Below are positions 39,601-51,884 of a stretch of 64,000 bases of DNA, piece after piece (positions within the stretch are counted from its first letter, which is position 1; every line of letters begins with the position of its first letter). A model generated the notes under the pieces. It searched no databases. It saw only the letters and a list, made by a program, of their open reading frames with translations, and had not been told where the DNA came from. The stretch lies in NCBI GenBank assembly GCA_039583875.1, contig CM077147.1, positions 155,333,846-155,397,845 on the forward strand, read 5' to 3'. Both the position numbers and the translations under genes were made by a program. This DNA comes from Platanthera guangdongensis. Taxonomy: Eukaryota; Streptophyta; Magnoliopsida; Asparagales; Orchidaceae.

Positions 39601-40784
39601 TGAAGTGAAGTCGACTGCTCCTTAAGACAGAATCTGACGCATATGTCGACAAGATATCGACGTAATGTCGAGTACTAAGTTAAGTTGATAGACGTTTACT
39701 CTGAAGCAGATTTCGACGCACCTTCTACCAAAACTCAAAGTAGCGTCTATACATATATCTAGAAAGGAAACTTCAGATGCATTGAATTAGACTTATTGGA
39801 AGAGAATAACTATGAAAATTATTTGAATTTTAGAGAGAAGATTAAAGAAAAGATTTCTAAAGTATTTTTCAAAGAGAATATAAGGAAGATTTTTGAAGAG
39901 GTTCGGGGAATTCTTGAAGACAAAAATAAAAGGATATTACTTTATTCCTTCTGAAGATAATCCACTAGAAGAAATTCGAATGGATTCAAGGTTTGATATA
40001 CCAAGAATTCAAATAGAAGAATACACTTCTTTAGATATAGATAGACAGAAAACACATTTACAAAAATCGTGTAGGCTGAACATACATCAGTTTTTCTTCT
40101 TCTTCCTCTTCATTGCTGCTGTATAAAATATTCAAAGAATACTCTTGAAGATAGTGGATCTTCAAGCATAATATCGTTGCATCATTCTCTTAGCAGGAAT
40201 TCATTCATCAAGAAGATTCAGTGCACTTAGTGCCAGAATAGTCATAGGATTTTTGCTGAAAGAAGACTCATTCCAGAAGACAATTCTTCTTCTTCTTCTT
40301 CTCTTTTAGTCCTCATTCTGTAACTGAGTAAAGAGTTTTGAGAATTCCTTTTCAAAGAATTCAGGCCGGTTCAAGATCTTCTTATCAAAAGATCTAGTTA
40401 TGTGGTTCAAGATCTCTTTATCAAAAGATTTAGTTGGTTTTGAGAGTCCTTATCAAAAGACTTAGTCCCCAGTTCTGTGAGTCTCTTTATCAAAAGACTC
40501 AGACACTGTGATAGTGTATTCCCACCAAAGTGGTGGAAGAGTGGATGTACCCAGGTTTTGAAGAACCACTATATTTCTTGTATCTTCTGTGATGTGCTTT
40601 AATTTGCTGTGTTGCTTGTGTGCCTTTAGTTTTTCTGTGTTTATATTTTCTGGTTATGATTTGACGGATGCTTATCTAAAATTGTTAAAGTCTAGAAAAT
40701 AGTTTTAGATTTTTTTTTTAAATCTCTATTCACACCCTATAAATAATTCTCAGAGGCTTAAGTCATAACTATGCACCCCTTTCA
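39601..40784 (+). repeat. 5' LTR of a truncated + strand Copia element
   Basis: AT-rich sequence with repeated TTATCAAAAGA(C/T)TTAG words ends ATGCACCCCTTTCA immediately before a primer-binding site. The left boundary is not defined by a partner LTR and is approximate. It interrupts Gypsy gag sequence. Confidence 0.6.
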
Positions 40785-41035
40785 ATTAGTATCAGGGGGA
40801 GGTTGATCAAATAAAAGTTGACACCTTGATCATAAAGATCTAATCTGTTTTTAAAATCCACAGCTAGTTCACTACATAAAAGTATTTTCAAAAATGAGTT
40901 CCAATAATTTTAAAGGGTTTGCATCCATTAGACCTCCAATGTGTAACATAAACAAGCTCACTCTGGAAAGACAGAATAAAACTGTATATGAATTCTATTA
41001 ATGAAGAAATCTTCAACTCTGTGCTTTCAGGTCCA
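40785..41035 (+). pseudogene. Primer-binding site and truncated gag start of the + strand Copia element
   Basis: ATTAGTATCAGGGGGAGG at 40785 is a decayed form of ATTGGTATCAGAGC. An ATG at 40894 opens a frame MSSNNFKGFASIRPPMCNIN, like the Copia gag start (S-x-R-P-P-x-F-x-G). It ends at a stop after about 35 codons, and homology is lost by 41035. The rest of the element is missing. Confidence 0.6.
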
Positions 41036-41555
41036 TGTTGCGTACCTGGGATTGTGATCGCGTGCACGAAGGTTGGAGAGGGAAGTCCTAGAGGATGGAG
41101 GAGGATCCCTTCTTGGAACCCTTAGGAGAAATGGTGAGGAGGAAGCAGCATGCGATCAGCGGAAGGGGAGTCACGAGTATCACGATATCTGCGTCAACGT
41201 TGATCGCTAGCGGGTGATCGACAGGATTAGGGCACGACGGGGAAGGTGGCTCTGCGCGGTGTAGCGGCGACGTCGTCGACTGGATGCAGGCGAATCGCGA
41301 GGGGGGGGGGGTCGCGATTTGCGGCGGCTAGGGCGTCGCTGCGGAATGTTGCGGGTGTCGGCTTGGTTACGAACGAGAATAGTAGAGAGACTTAGAATTA
41401 GATAATTAGCTTTGCCTACCTCCCAACCCGGTATTAATAGTCACATAAAAGTGCTCTCTCCTTGGGCTTAGACATGTAGCATCAAATGTGCATAGTAAAA
41501 ATAGAAAGTAGAACTAGATAATGGTCGGCGATATACACGATCGAAAGCGTGCTCA
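41036..41555. other. Unassigned, LTR- or leader-like
   Basis: GC-rich then AT-rich sequence lies left of a Gypsy gag start read on the minus strand, with a G-run at 41301-41311. No gene is recognised. Confidence 0.4.
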
Positions 41556-41838
41556 TAATGGAATGACGAGGGAGAGCGGACCGACCCAGAATGGGTGGAG
41601 TAGTGGTCTCAGAGGAAATGGGCGGCGGTCCAGCACCGAGGAGAGAGTCTCCCTCCGCGAGCGAGCCGGATACGGAAGCGGTGGTCGACACTTGGAGGGA
41701 GTCGATCTTGGAGTGGAGGGCAAGGAGAGAGGCATGCATGGAGGCGACGAGTTGCTCTTGAGCCTCCAAGCGGCGGCGTAGGTCTTCCGCGACCACTTCT
41801 AGGGGCAGATCACTAGCGGAGCGAGTGTTGGGGCCCAT
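41556..41838 (-). pseudogene. Ty3/Gypsy gag N-terminal fragment
   Basis: The minus-strand frame begins MGPNTRSASDLPLEVVAEDL, then EAQEQLVASMHASLLALHSK. This is the start of plant Gypsy gag (T-R-S ... coiled segment with L-heptads). After about 95 codons it runs into unrelated sequence near 41555. The piece may be the 5' part of the Gypsy element at 36358-39600, separated by later insertions, or a different element. Confidence 0.6.
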
Positions 41839-42779
41839 TCTATCGACAACCGGGGAAGGGTTGCGGAGCCGTGTCAGAAGGAGAGAAGGATGTCGGTGTT
41901 TTGGCGAGCAGTGCTGCGGTAGGGCTATGGTGGTTTTGCGTTGTACGCGTCTGTGCGGCGGGGAGCGGATCAGCGCGCTTATGCGTAGACTGCGGCGGTT
42001 GTGAGAAAGGAGGCCGACGGAAGCAAGGGCGGAGGATCCGATGAAGATCGACTGTAAAAGCGGAACCCCAATATTTCTGCTTCAGATCAGGCTCGGGAAC
42101 TCCAGATTCGATCGATGGATTGCGGCTGGAGCAGGGCACGTGCAGACGCTGGCCGGGGTGGCAGATCGGAGGCTCTATGTCGTGAGGAATGACGCGGCTG
42201 CAACAGGAGGCGGACGTGGGAGGCGTTCGGAGGCGGTCGCGTCGGGCCGCACGTTGCGCGGAAGCCAAAACCACGCTTTGGCAGAGCTGGAGGCACGAAA
42301 ATTACGATTCTGGTGGACGTGGGGATGGCAGAGGAAATACAATATCAACACCGGCGACAAGATGACGGGTAGTGAGGCAGATCAGACCAAATTGATGCGA
42401 TGTCGGAGAGGAACCCGGCTAGAGGAAGGGCCGGCGAAGGTGAGGAATAAGAAGGAGATTGAGGTTGAGAGAAAATTCTTAGGGAACAGCCCTAATTTGG
42501 ATTCATCCAAGCATTGTCCAAAAAGTACAACTTCCCCACTTATAGGCACGGGGTGTGATATTATAAGAAATAACAACATAATCAGAAATAGATAAATGGG
42601 TACAACATAATAAAATATAACAGAGTAGGAAATAAATAAAATAGTCAGGCAAGCGAACGCGTCTTCGTTAGCTCCTCATGCAGATGGATCGGTAGTCTCC
42701 CTCCATGTGCGCACTCACCACGACGTCTCGTCGCCGTGCGCGCGTCTCATCGGCATGCGCAAACGTAACACATTATCTA
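41839..42779. other. Unassigned, probably Gypsy leader and LTR remnants
   Basis: No recognisable protein. The left half is GC-rich with open frames on both strands and no motif; the right half is AT-rich. No primer-binding site complement was found next to the gag start at 41838. Confidence 0.4.
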
Positions 42780-43092
42780 TCATGATTAATTTCAGGTGTT
42801 CCTATAGGTTGTTTGCATAGAAAACACAAGCCCTTACTCTGTATATTATTGTACTCTTGATTGGATAGATGACTTGTGGTTGACGAACACAGTGGTTGTG
42901 GTTGATGGGGTGGCTTTGTGCAGGGTGATGGGATGTGGTGGTGGCGTTGTTGGAGGTTAGGTTAGAAGTCCGCAGATGCGACTAGGAGGGTCTTGGGGTA
43001 TATAAGATGGAAGATGAAGAGAACCGGCTGTTGTTGGTGACGGTGAAGCCCACTTCGACCAACAGATCCATGTCTGTGGTGTCGGAGATGTT
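42780..43092 (-). pseudogene. Gypsy gag C-terminal remnant flanking the large insertion
   Basis: One minus-strand frame includes QSKGLCFLCKQPIGTPEINH, resembling the zinc knuckle entry of plant Gypsy gag (K-G-L-C-F-x-C-x-x-x-x). The rest is Pro/Thr-rich. With 62577-63250 it forms the target that the 43098-62571 element split. Confidence 0.45.
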
Positions 43093-43097
43093 GACAT

Positions 43098-45304
43098 TGT
43101 AACACCCCTTCCCAGTTTTACAATAATCAGCCATCCGGCCGGGTCAGCGATATAAAGAGAACTAGGAAACAGTATTAAAACTAGTACACAGCAGGTATAA
43201 AGTAAGAGCTACTAAAAATTTATAACTAACAACGGAAGCTAAGAAAGTAAACAAAGGGTAACCACATACTTGAAATCTGGAATCACAGAGCCACTACAGA
43301 TGAATAGAATTGAATTAACTGAAAAACTGAACTATCATAATAAGTCCGATACAAGATATATAAAACATTAATAAGTTATATTGTCCACAACTACAAGTAT
43401 ATGCTGAAGGTAAAGGAAAACTGAAAGGGAACAAAACACTACAAACTGACGCCACCAACGCTCATCCTAGGCGTAATTTCCTACCTGGGTCACCTGTAAA
43501 AACATTGCCCACGAGGGGTCAGAGTAAAGAAAAATAAATCCTCCTAGTGACACTCAAAACTTTTCTCATATGATGAATGCATGCCTTTAAAAAAGGTTTT
43601 GTGCACTAAAAATATTTATGTTGTGTGTTATGCATGCCTTCAGAACACTACCTGGTCAAAACATCTACATGATCTATGTTCGTGACTTTCAGTTCACTAA
43701 CCCAAGTCCCGGAGTTCACTACTGCTATACTGTCTCACGTCAGGTCTATACTTGAGTTCTAGGTGACCTCTAGCTTGCACCTCTACTAGGAAGACTCTAT
43801 GCAGAATAGCTCCTAACGCGCAAAATCTGAAACTGACGACCCGAGACCATCTGACGAACTCAATTGTTCTAGTGTCACGCGGACACGGTCTCGAATCTAC
43901 TAACTGTCTTAAGTGAGTCAACTCCCAAGACTCTGCTGCTCATAGGATATTATATGCCCTATGAGAAAGGTAGTGCGCCTCTACCAAGCACGAAAAGACT
44001 GAAGTGTGCTACTGACCTTTTGGTCAAATGCTACTCTGCTTGGGACATCTCTTTTGGTGTACTACTGAGCGACCCTTAACTTTCTTATGGTCGACTAGAA
44101 GGGACATTCACGCCCTTCGTTGGACAAATTCCAACTTACGTACACAGGTATAAGTTTCGTACCTAACATTACCAATCCTGATCTGACTACTTGGGTCTTG
44201 GAGAAGGGTATCATCCTACACATTTCCCGCGACTGTTTTCCTATCACCACACCTTTCTATGCATGATCATGATATTTGTTCAAAACCCTACACATGCGTA
44301 TATAAAGTATATTATTTGCTATGTCTAACTAACAGAAATTAAATTTCCTTACAGAGGTGCTGCAACGCTCGTACACGCGGGGCGGCGACATTTCTTCTTC
44401 CGAAGGCAATCCCACTGCTGGGGATCTTCAGAAAGCTGCCTCGACCACACAAGAGTCCTGTAATTTCAGAGCAACCCCAATTTCATAATTTTCCCTTTAC
44501 GATATTCCGTGGAAAATTTCTAGACAAGCAAGATTACAAAAATTCAAGCGTTAAACTTCAGATATTACCTTTACGTGGAATGAATGAGGCTCTCAAAACG
44601 TCCAACCCAAATTCCGCGGAGGATCACGAACTCCAAAACCTAATTAGGGCACAAGGATGAAAACCTACGTTAGATTAACTCCGAAATCGAAGGATTTCCC
44701 CGAAGAAATGGAGAAAAGAAAGAAATAAACTCACCGGAAAACTAACGATTTCAAGTTCCACCGGTTAGGGTTGAATCCGGCACTTCCACAATCAAGAAAG
44801 GAAAAGGAATGTCCACCGACGCTCGTAGAGCAATAAGGAGGAGTCGAAAATGGTTTCCGGAGTGGGATCGGCCGGCGGAATGCCTCGCAAGAGGCGTCGG
44901 CTTTGTCCAGCGATGCTGCGTGCGGGAGATGGAAGTGCTCGTGCGCCTGCTTGCGGAACGGAAACAGAAATCGGCTGCGGTTTCCCTTTTCTCCCGTGGA
45001 AAAGAGGCGTGCGGCTTTTTTTTTAAGATCCACTGCTTTATGGTTTTGATAACCACATGAGAGGGGAGAAATTGCTATTGGCACCCCTAAATTCCATTCC
45101 TTTGAACATTAACCCATTTACACAGCGCGCGCAAATAAAATAAAAATGCGTCACGCACTATTATTAACGCACTTAACGAACTAACGATCGATATCATAAG
45201 GAAGAGTAATGTTATACCTTGTCGACGCGCTGCCTCGATCAAAATCCGTCACGACATGCCCTTACAAATCAAATAATTTTTTGCGTCAGATTATGGATGT
45301 TACA
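43098..45304 (-). repeat. 3' LTR of the outer Gypsy element
   Basis: This 2207 bp LTR is highly similar over its whole length to 60372-62571, differing by scattered substitutions and small indels. The low visible divergence suggests a fairly recent insertion. Confidence 0.9.
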
Positions 45305-45315
45305 AATCTCCTCTC

Positions 45316-45780
45316 CTAACAAAAATTTTCGTCCTCGAAAATTGTAACCATACCTGAATCGAAGAGAAACGAATAGTCTGCATTGCTCTTAAGCTCATCC
45401 TCTCGCTCCCAAGTATACTCTGACCTGCCACAGTTCATCCAAAGGACTTTGACCATGCGAATCGCTTCATTTCTGAGCTTCTGTATACTTGAATCTACTA
45501 TTCTGATTGGTCTGACCCCAACACTAAGATCTGTCTCGATTGATGCTTCATCGGTACTGATGATCTGACTGGAATCTCTGACTGCTCTCCTCAGATAGGA
45601 GACGTGGAATACATCATGTACACCACTCATTTCCTTAGGTAAGACCAATCTGTAAGCAACCTCACCAATTCTTTCCAGCACCTCAAAAGGACCAACAAAT
45701 CTGGGGCTCAGCTTTTTCATCCGCTTTATTCTAGAGACTCCTCTGACTGGTCTGACCTTCAGATAAACATAGTCTCCAAC
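45316..45780 (-). pseudogene. Outer Gypsy integrase C-terminus with chromodomain-like end
   Basis: The minus-strand frame contains GDYVYLKVRPVRGVSRIKRM, KKLSPRFVGPFEVLERIGEV, HDVFHVSYLRRAV and, near the end, KVLWMNCGRSEYTWEREDEL. That is the chromodomain-type tail of Del-like elements. It joins the core at 55775-56341 across the nested insertion; the interrupted site reads ...RVG/VGDYV... with CCAAC duplicated. The open frame extends into the nested LTR, giving a false N-terminus. Confidence 0.85.
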
Positions 45781-48367
45781 TGTAACACCTCCCCTGTAAT
45801 GAACGTATAATATGGGTCCGGCCGGGGCCCCACAACATACGGAAGCCACAGCTTTAGTATTATAAGTTGATATAGCTACCCACACTCAAAACACTTTGCA
45901 CAACACAGCGGAAACAAAAGCAATACTAGAAGTTATCCCCTACAAGAAGAGTAATAACAATGGCCTTATGACCTTACAACAAGTGTCCAAACTCAAATAA
46001 TACAACAGTCAAGAAAGTGCATAGCACACCTAGTCTACCTCGGCATGCAAGCCGGACAACATGAATCTCACACATACAACATCATATACGTAGAGCTACA
46101 AAAGAGAAAAGCACTTCATGAGGCTTAGGCCTTTCTGGCCGGCGAGCTAGCTCCTGCATGCGATCCTTGCCCTGTAAAATTTATTAGTAACATGGGTCAG
46201 CAAAGGCTGACCTCAAACTGTGTAACAACACATCTCCTACCGGCCGCCCCTAACAGACCCTGGGGTACCCCTCCAACCTGCAAGTTAGCACTTCGTGTGC
46301 AATAATCATAAGCAAGAAAAGCAACTACAGAAACAGGCTTGAATGTCACACACATCATACATGTTCTCTACTGATTGGACATATAATAAAATGACCTACT
46401 TATGCAATCATGTATGCAACAACCCGGGTTTCACCCAAGGCACCCTATCTCGTATGCATCTAGCACATCATCACATCATATGAGTACTCATCGATTCCCC
46501 ATTGGCATAAAGCCGCAAACAAAGGAGTCGCACCATTTCCCTTAACGGCACACCGGCCGCCACATGGAACTCTTGCAAAGGCCCCACCCGCTCAAGGTCT
46601 TAGACCCGGGCTTGCCTACAAGCTCTGACGTCTCATGTCAGGATTCCAACAAACACACAACTGACCGATTCTGAGAAGCCTTGCCGGACCCCACCCGCTC
46701 ATGGCCTCATTGCCCGGGCTTGCCCCCATGCTTGGCATTCTCGTCAGTCTCACAGAAGGGGACTAGTCTCGCCGGGACACTCTCCACACATGACGTGAAC
46801 GTCACGGGATAGCCAGCCGACCACGGAGACATAGCCACGACTTGGCACATCACAAACCAAGACAATTCCACCCTAGCCCCTCATTTGTACTGCAGCGTTC
46901 CCGCGCACCAAGGAAACCATCTCCAACTCATGCGGAGCTAAACTTATCCACCAAGGAAACCATCTACCGTCACGAGGAGCTAACCTTGTCCGGTTCCGAC
47001 TACACGTACTCATTCGAGAAAAAGGGGAAAACACCATCACATCACAAACGACATCTTGCCGCAACTGAATCTCTACGAATCCCTAAAGTTCGTATGCAAC
47101 ATCACCGAGTCAGACTAACGGTCGCGACTACGGCTTCACCCGCCATGCCTAATCCACTAACGGAGCGGATCTCTAATGCAAATCATGCCGGGGACGGACT
47201 CAATCGACCCGGAGGTTCTTTTTGAACCTTGGCGACTCAAAACCCCTCTCATTTGAGTGTTTGGTGCCCAAAACTAGAAAAGAAATGATGCTAAAGACAT
47301 GCATCCTAAGACCGAGAGGAGAAGTGTCGTTACCTTCCGACTCCTCTTTCTTGCCATGGCAAAATATCCGGATGAAAACCTTCGCAAAGATCTAGCCTCC
47401 ACGGATCCGGACTCGGCTCGCGATTTGGAGCACCGAAGCTTCTCCTACAGCCCAAACCCTCCTTCACCTTCTTCCTTGCTCTCCCTTCTCTCTAAAAAGT
47501 AGTAAGAGAAAAGCTTGAAGAAGAATGAGGGTTTCCAACCCTATTCTCAGACTTAACTCCCCAAGAACCGTCCTAAACCGTCAGATCCTAAAATTAGGAA
47601 AATAATGGCCACGATCCGCCTGAAAAATAAAATACCTGGGCCGAACACGGCCTGGCACACGCCCGTGTCCAGGGCCGTGTGCTTCATTCGCCGTCTCAAA
47701 TAGACGCGCCTGGAACAGCACACGGGCATCCGACACGCCCGTGTTCGATCTAACACGCCCGTGTCCCCAATGACACGGCCGTGTGGCCGGCCGTGTGCCT
47801 CCATTGACACGGCCCCGAAAACATCCCGAGAGGTGACACGGCCTGGGACACGCCTGTGTCCCAAGCCGTGTGCCAAGTCTCGACACTCATCGACAGCCTT
47901 TGTGTCGACACCGCGGAAAAACGTCGAGCGAAGATCGTCGACCAAGCGGGACACGCCCTGTGACACGCCCGTGTCACAGGCCGTGTGCCCCAGTCTCGAC
48001 ACTCGACACTCGTCGAGTGAACATCGTCGACTGAAGATCGTCGACAGACCCACACGGCCTTGGACACGCCCGTGTCCTAGGCCGTGTGCCTCGTCTCGAC
48101 ACAAAGTCGAGCGAAAATGTCGACACCCCGGGCCGAGTGTCGACACGGGCTCGACACGCCCTGCGACACGCCCGTGTCGCAGGCCGTGTGCCCTCACTCG
48201 ACACTTCGTCGAGCGCAAAGTGTCGACCACGTGGCCAAGTCGTCGACACGGCCTGACACAGCCCGGGACACGCCCGGGGGGTGTCCCGGGCCGTGTGCCC
48301 CCTGGCAGAAACCAAAAAAGGTCCAGAAACATAAATCGACCTCTTTCTCCAAATCTGGAGTGTTACA
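45781..48367 (-). repeat. 3' LTR of the inner Gypsy, with hairpin array
   Basis: The LTR contains at 47645-48296 six palindromic units of 36-41 bases built as ACACGGCC-NNNNN-ACACG, CCC loop, and the mirrored arm. Four of them are spaced about 102 bases apart. The partner LTR has the same array at 55033-55702. Confidence 0.9.
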
Positions 48368-48425
48368 ACTCTTCCCCCCTTAACAAAATTTCGTCCCGAA
48401 ATTACAAAACAGAAGGAACAAAAAT

Positions 48426-48923
48426 TTAAATTGTACCTGAAATGAAGAGTTTTGGATACTCTTCTAGCATGGCTTGCTCTCGCTCCCAAGAGAGCTCCTC
48501 ATGACCGCAGTTGTCCCAGCGGACTTTCACGAGTTTAAACTCTTTATTCCGCAACTGACGAGTCTCCGAATCCTCTATAGCAATTGGACAGACTCGCGTC
48601 CTCAAGTCTTCCTCAATTGGCACCGATGCCGGTTCGATCACCACACTAGCCTCCACCAAGGCTTTCCTCAAGACAGAGACATGAAAAACGTCATGCAATC
48701 CACTCAGCTCCGCGGACAGCGCCAACCGATAGGCTGATTCTCCCACTCGTTCAACAACTTCAAAAGGCCCCAAAAATCTCGGACTCAGCTTTTTGAGTCG
48801 GCGAATCAGTGAGACGCCTTTGAACGGTTTGATCTTCAAATAGACCCAATCACCTACCGCAAACTCCAACTTCCGGTGACGAGCATTAAAGTATTTTGCT
48901 TGCCGGTCCTGCGCCACCTTCAT
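48426..48923 (-). pseudogene. Inner Gypsy integrase C-terminus and chromodomain-like tail
   Basis: The 165-residue frame carries [73 protein letters not shown] and VKVRWDNCGHEELSWEREQA. The last is the chromodomain-like end (W-x-N-x-x-x-x-E-x-x-W-E) of Del/Tekay elements. The frame is shifted relative to the integrase core, whose stop overlaps this start (ATGA). It ends TAC/stop 60 bases before the polypurine tract. Confidence 0.88.
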
Positions 48924-49768
48924 ACGTCTTGAATGGTCCGTACCAACTCACAAGCGTCCACTACCACCTCTTTTCCAAAAATTTTGGTGTCTCCCGCCTC
49001 TGCCCAAGACATCGGTGTTCGACACCGTCTCCCATACAAGGCTTCGTATGGCGTCATTTTTATACTCGCTTGGTAACTGTTATTGTACGCGAATTCCACC
49101 ATGAAGAGGTGATCCTCCCACTTCTTGTCGAAGTTAAGAACGCACATTCTCAACATATCCTCCATAGTACGGTTTGTTCTTTCAGTTTGTCCATCAGTTT
49201 GAGGATGGAACGCCGTAGTGAACTTTAGCTTCGTGCCCAAACTCTTTTGAACTAGTCTCCAGTCCTTGGACGTAAACCGTCCATCTCGATCGCTGACTAT
49301 ACTCTTTGGAATCTCATGCAGTCGCACAATGTTGCGAACATACAACTCCACCAGCTTCTCCACGCTGTCCTCTTTCCGATTTGGGATGAAGTGGGCCACC
49401 TTGGTTAAGCGGTCCACGATCACCCAAATAGCATCATTACCCTGCTGCGATCTAGGCAAACCATGTACAAAGTCCATGGAGATGTCATCAAATTTCCATT
49501 CAGGGATCGGAAGGGGCTTCAGGAACCCGCCCGGCTTCTGACATTCGGCCTTCACCAAGGCACAAGTTTGACAACGATTCACGTACAAAGCTACGTCCCG
49601 CTTCAGCCCCGGCCACCAAAAGGATTTCTTCATATCCAAGTACATCTTTGTACCGCCCGGGTGAATGGAGTACTTTGTGAAGTGAGCCTCAAACATCAAC
49701 TCCTCACGGAGTTTGTCGTATTGCGGTATACAAACCCTTCCGTTCTTCCTCAGAATCCCATCAATCAT
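48920..49768 (-). pseudogene. Inner Gypsy integrase core
   Basis: The 282-residue frame contains the HHCC zinc region (HFTKYSIHPGGTKMYLDMKK, CQTCALVKAECQKPGG) and the DDE core: [26 protein letters not shown] and [18 protein letters not shown]. All three catalytic residues are present. [19 protein letters not shown] follows. The frame ends VRTIQDV before the shifted C-terminus. One in-frame TAG at about 49772 separates it from RNase H. Confidence 0.88.
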
Positions 49769-49771
49769 CTC

Positions 49772-50386
49772 CTAGGTGCTGCTCTCGCCCGCTTGAGCCT
49801 CCAACACAAAAGGTTGAAACTCCACATCCAACCGAGTCGCTTCCCGAATGCGATCGGTCAAGTCGTTCTGCACTTCGATCCAGTTCAACCGAGCCACGCT
49901 GGACTCGCCTCTCGCAACACATTCCAAACCATGAGACTCCCATTCCCGTACCAACCGCTCATCATGAGCTTCGATCCTATTTCCTTGCCCCGAGTACTTT
50001 CTACTCAAGGCATCCGCCACCACATTGGCTTTACCTGGCGTATACTGAATCGCCACTTCGTAGTCTCCAAGAAACTCAACCCACCTGCGTTGCCGCATGT
50101 TCAAGTCCTTTTGATCCAAGAGATACTTCAGGCTTTTGTGATCCGTGAAGATCTCCACCCTTGCACCATATACATAATGTCGTCATATTTTCAATGCAAA
50201 AATTACCGCCGCCAACTCCAAGTCATGGACGGGGTAATTCCTCTCATGAGGCTTCAGTTGTCTAGACCCAAAAGCTATCACCTTGCCATGTTGCACCAAA
50301 ACGCAACTCAAACCGCATCCCGATGCGTCACTGAAAATCTGAAATCCCTCGGTCCCTTGCGGTAGACTTAGGATTGGAGCCATCAT
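49772..50386 (-). pseudogene. Inner Gypsy RNase H
   Basis: The two frames are in register and separated by one stop at 50183, where ALKI-stop-RHY replaces A-L-K-I-W-R-H-Y (Trp codon TGG to TGA). Visible motifs are [60 protein letters not shown] and [15 protein letters not shown], with the active-site D-E-D residues kept. Confidence 0.88.
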
Positions 50387-50431
50387 CAGTCTCTCTTTCA
50401 GTGCTTCAAACGCCTGACTACACTCTTGAGT

Positions 50432-51853
50432 TCACACAAACTTATGGTCTTTACGAGTGAGTGAGGTGAGGGGTAGAGCTATCCGCGAAAAATTCTCCAC
50501 GAACCTCCTGTAATACCCGGCTAGTCCAAGAAAACTTCGGACCTCCGCCACGGTCCTCAAAACCGGCCAATCTCTAATGGCTTTCACTTTTGTTGGATCC
50601 ACTGCCACCCCATCCCCATTAATCACGTGGCCCAAAAATGCCACCTTCTCTAACCAGAACTCGCACTTGGAGAATTTTGCATACAACTGGTTCTCCCTCA
50701 ACACTTGCAAGACCACTCTCAAGTGGGTCTCATGCTACACTTTCGATTTGGAATACAGCAAGATGTCATCAATGAAGACAACCACAAAAGAATCCAAGTA
50801 TTCCCGAAATACCCGATTCATAAGATCCATGAACACAGATGGTGCGTTCGTCAGCCCGAACGGCATCACCGTAAACTCAAAGTGTTCATACCTTGTACCA
50901 AAGGCAGTCTTGGGTATGTCCTCATCCCGAATTCGCAGCTGATAATAGCCTGACTTCAAGTCTAATTTTGAATACACCACCGACCCCACCAATTGGTCGA
51001 ACAAGTCATCTATCCGAGGAATCAGATACTTATTCTTGACGGTCAATTTATTCAGCTCTCGGTAGTCTATGCACAGTCGCATGCTACCGTCTTTCTTCTT
51101 CACAAACAACACCGGCGCGCTACACGGTGAAGAACTGGGTCTAACGTACCCTTGCTCCAACAGTTCCTGTAGATGTACCTTAAGCTCAGCCAACTCCTTT
51201 GGTGCCATCCTAAACGGAGGACGTGACACCGGCCTAGCCTCCGGTACTAACTCGATCGAGAAGTCGATCTCTCGCCGAGGAGGCGCTCCAGGAAGTTCAT
51301 CCGGAAACACATCCTTGAATTCTGCCACTACGGGCACTTCCTCAATAGACAGCTGGGAGAGACAAACCTCCAATAACGCTACAAGCGCTACACCACCCTG
51401 GTTAACCGCCCGCATCAACTGCATGGCCGAAATCAGGGAACATGTCACTCCACCTAGGCCCTCAAATTGGACCTCCGCCTGCCCTTTGCTCCTGAGGGTC
51501 ACTACCTTAGATAGGCAGTCAATACTGGCGCGCTGCTCTGAAAGCCAGTCCATGCCCAAAATGACATCGAACTCAACCAATGGTAAAATCGCTGCTGCCA
51601 AAACGAAATCCACTCCGTTCAGCTCCCAACAGATGCGCCCTGTGGCCCCAGTGGTCATGGATGACCCATTGGGCATGCGCACTTTCAGCTCTGCTCCCGA
51701 CGAGAAAGACCCAACTCCTATTCTTCGGATGAAGCTCTTCGCGAGAAAGGAGTGCGATGCTCCCGTATCGAACAATACCCTAGCGGGGTATCCGGAAACT
51801 AATACGAAGCCTACAACATAGACGTCACACAAGGGTCTAAAAGTATGAAGCAC
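50432..51853 (-). pseudogene. Inner Gypsy protease and reverse transcriptase
   Basis: The 372-residue frame 50735-51853 has the protease ([19 protein letters not shown] with D-T-G intact, VILGMDWL), then RT ([73 protein letters not shown] with the catalytic F-I-D-D). A stop at 50735 precedes the in-frame thumb, 50432-50722 ([39 protein letters not shown]). A second stop at 50432 again replaces a Trp codon. Confidence 0.9.
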
Positions 51854-51884
51854 AAAATTTCAACTTAAATTTTCTTCATACCTG

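Noticed and set aside
41840..42595. Open frames of 144 and 184 residues on opposite strands
   Set aside because: Both lie in GC-rich leader-like sequence beside a Gypsy gag start. Neither has a recognisable motif, and each is largely antisense to the other.
47645..48296. A CRISPR-like array
   Set aside because: The units are internally palindromic LTR repeats in plant DNA with variable units and no spacer/repeat organisation or cas genes.
47553..48489. Long overlapping Arg/Cys-rich open frames on both strands (up to 259 residues)
   Set aside because: They coincide with the hairpin array of the inner Gypsy LTR. The palindromic GC-rich repeats lack stop codons in most frames on both strands, and the same frames occur in the other LTR at 54997-55779. 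No known domain.
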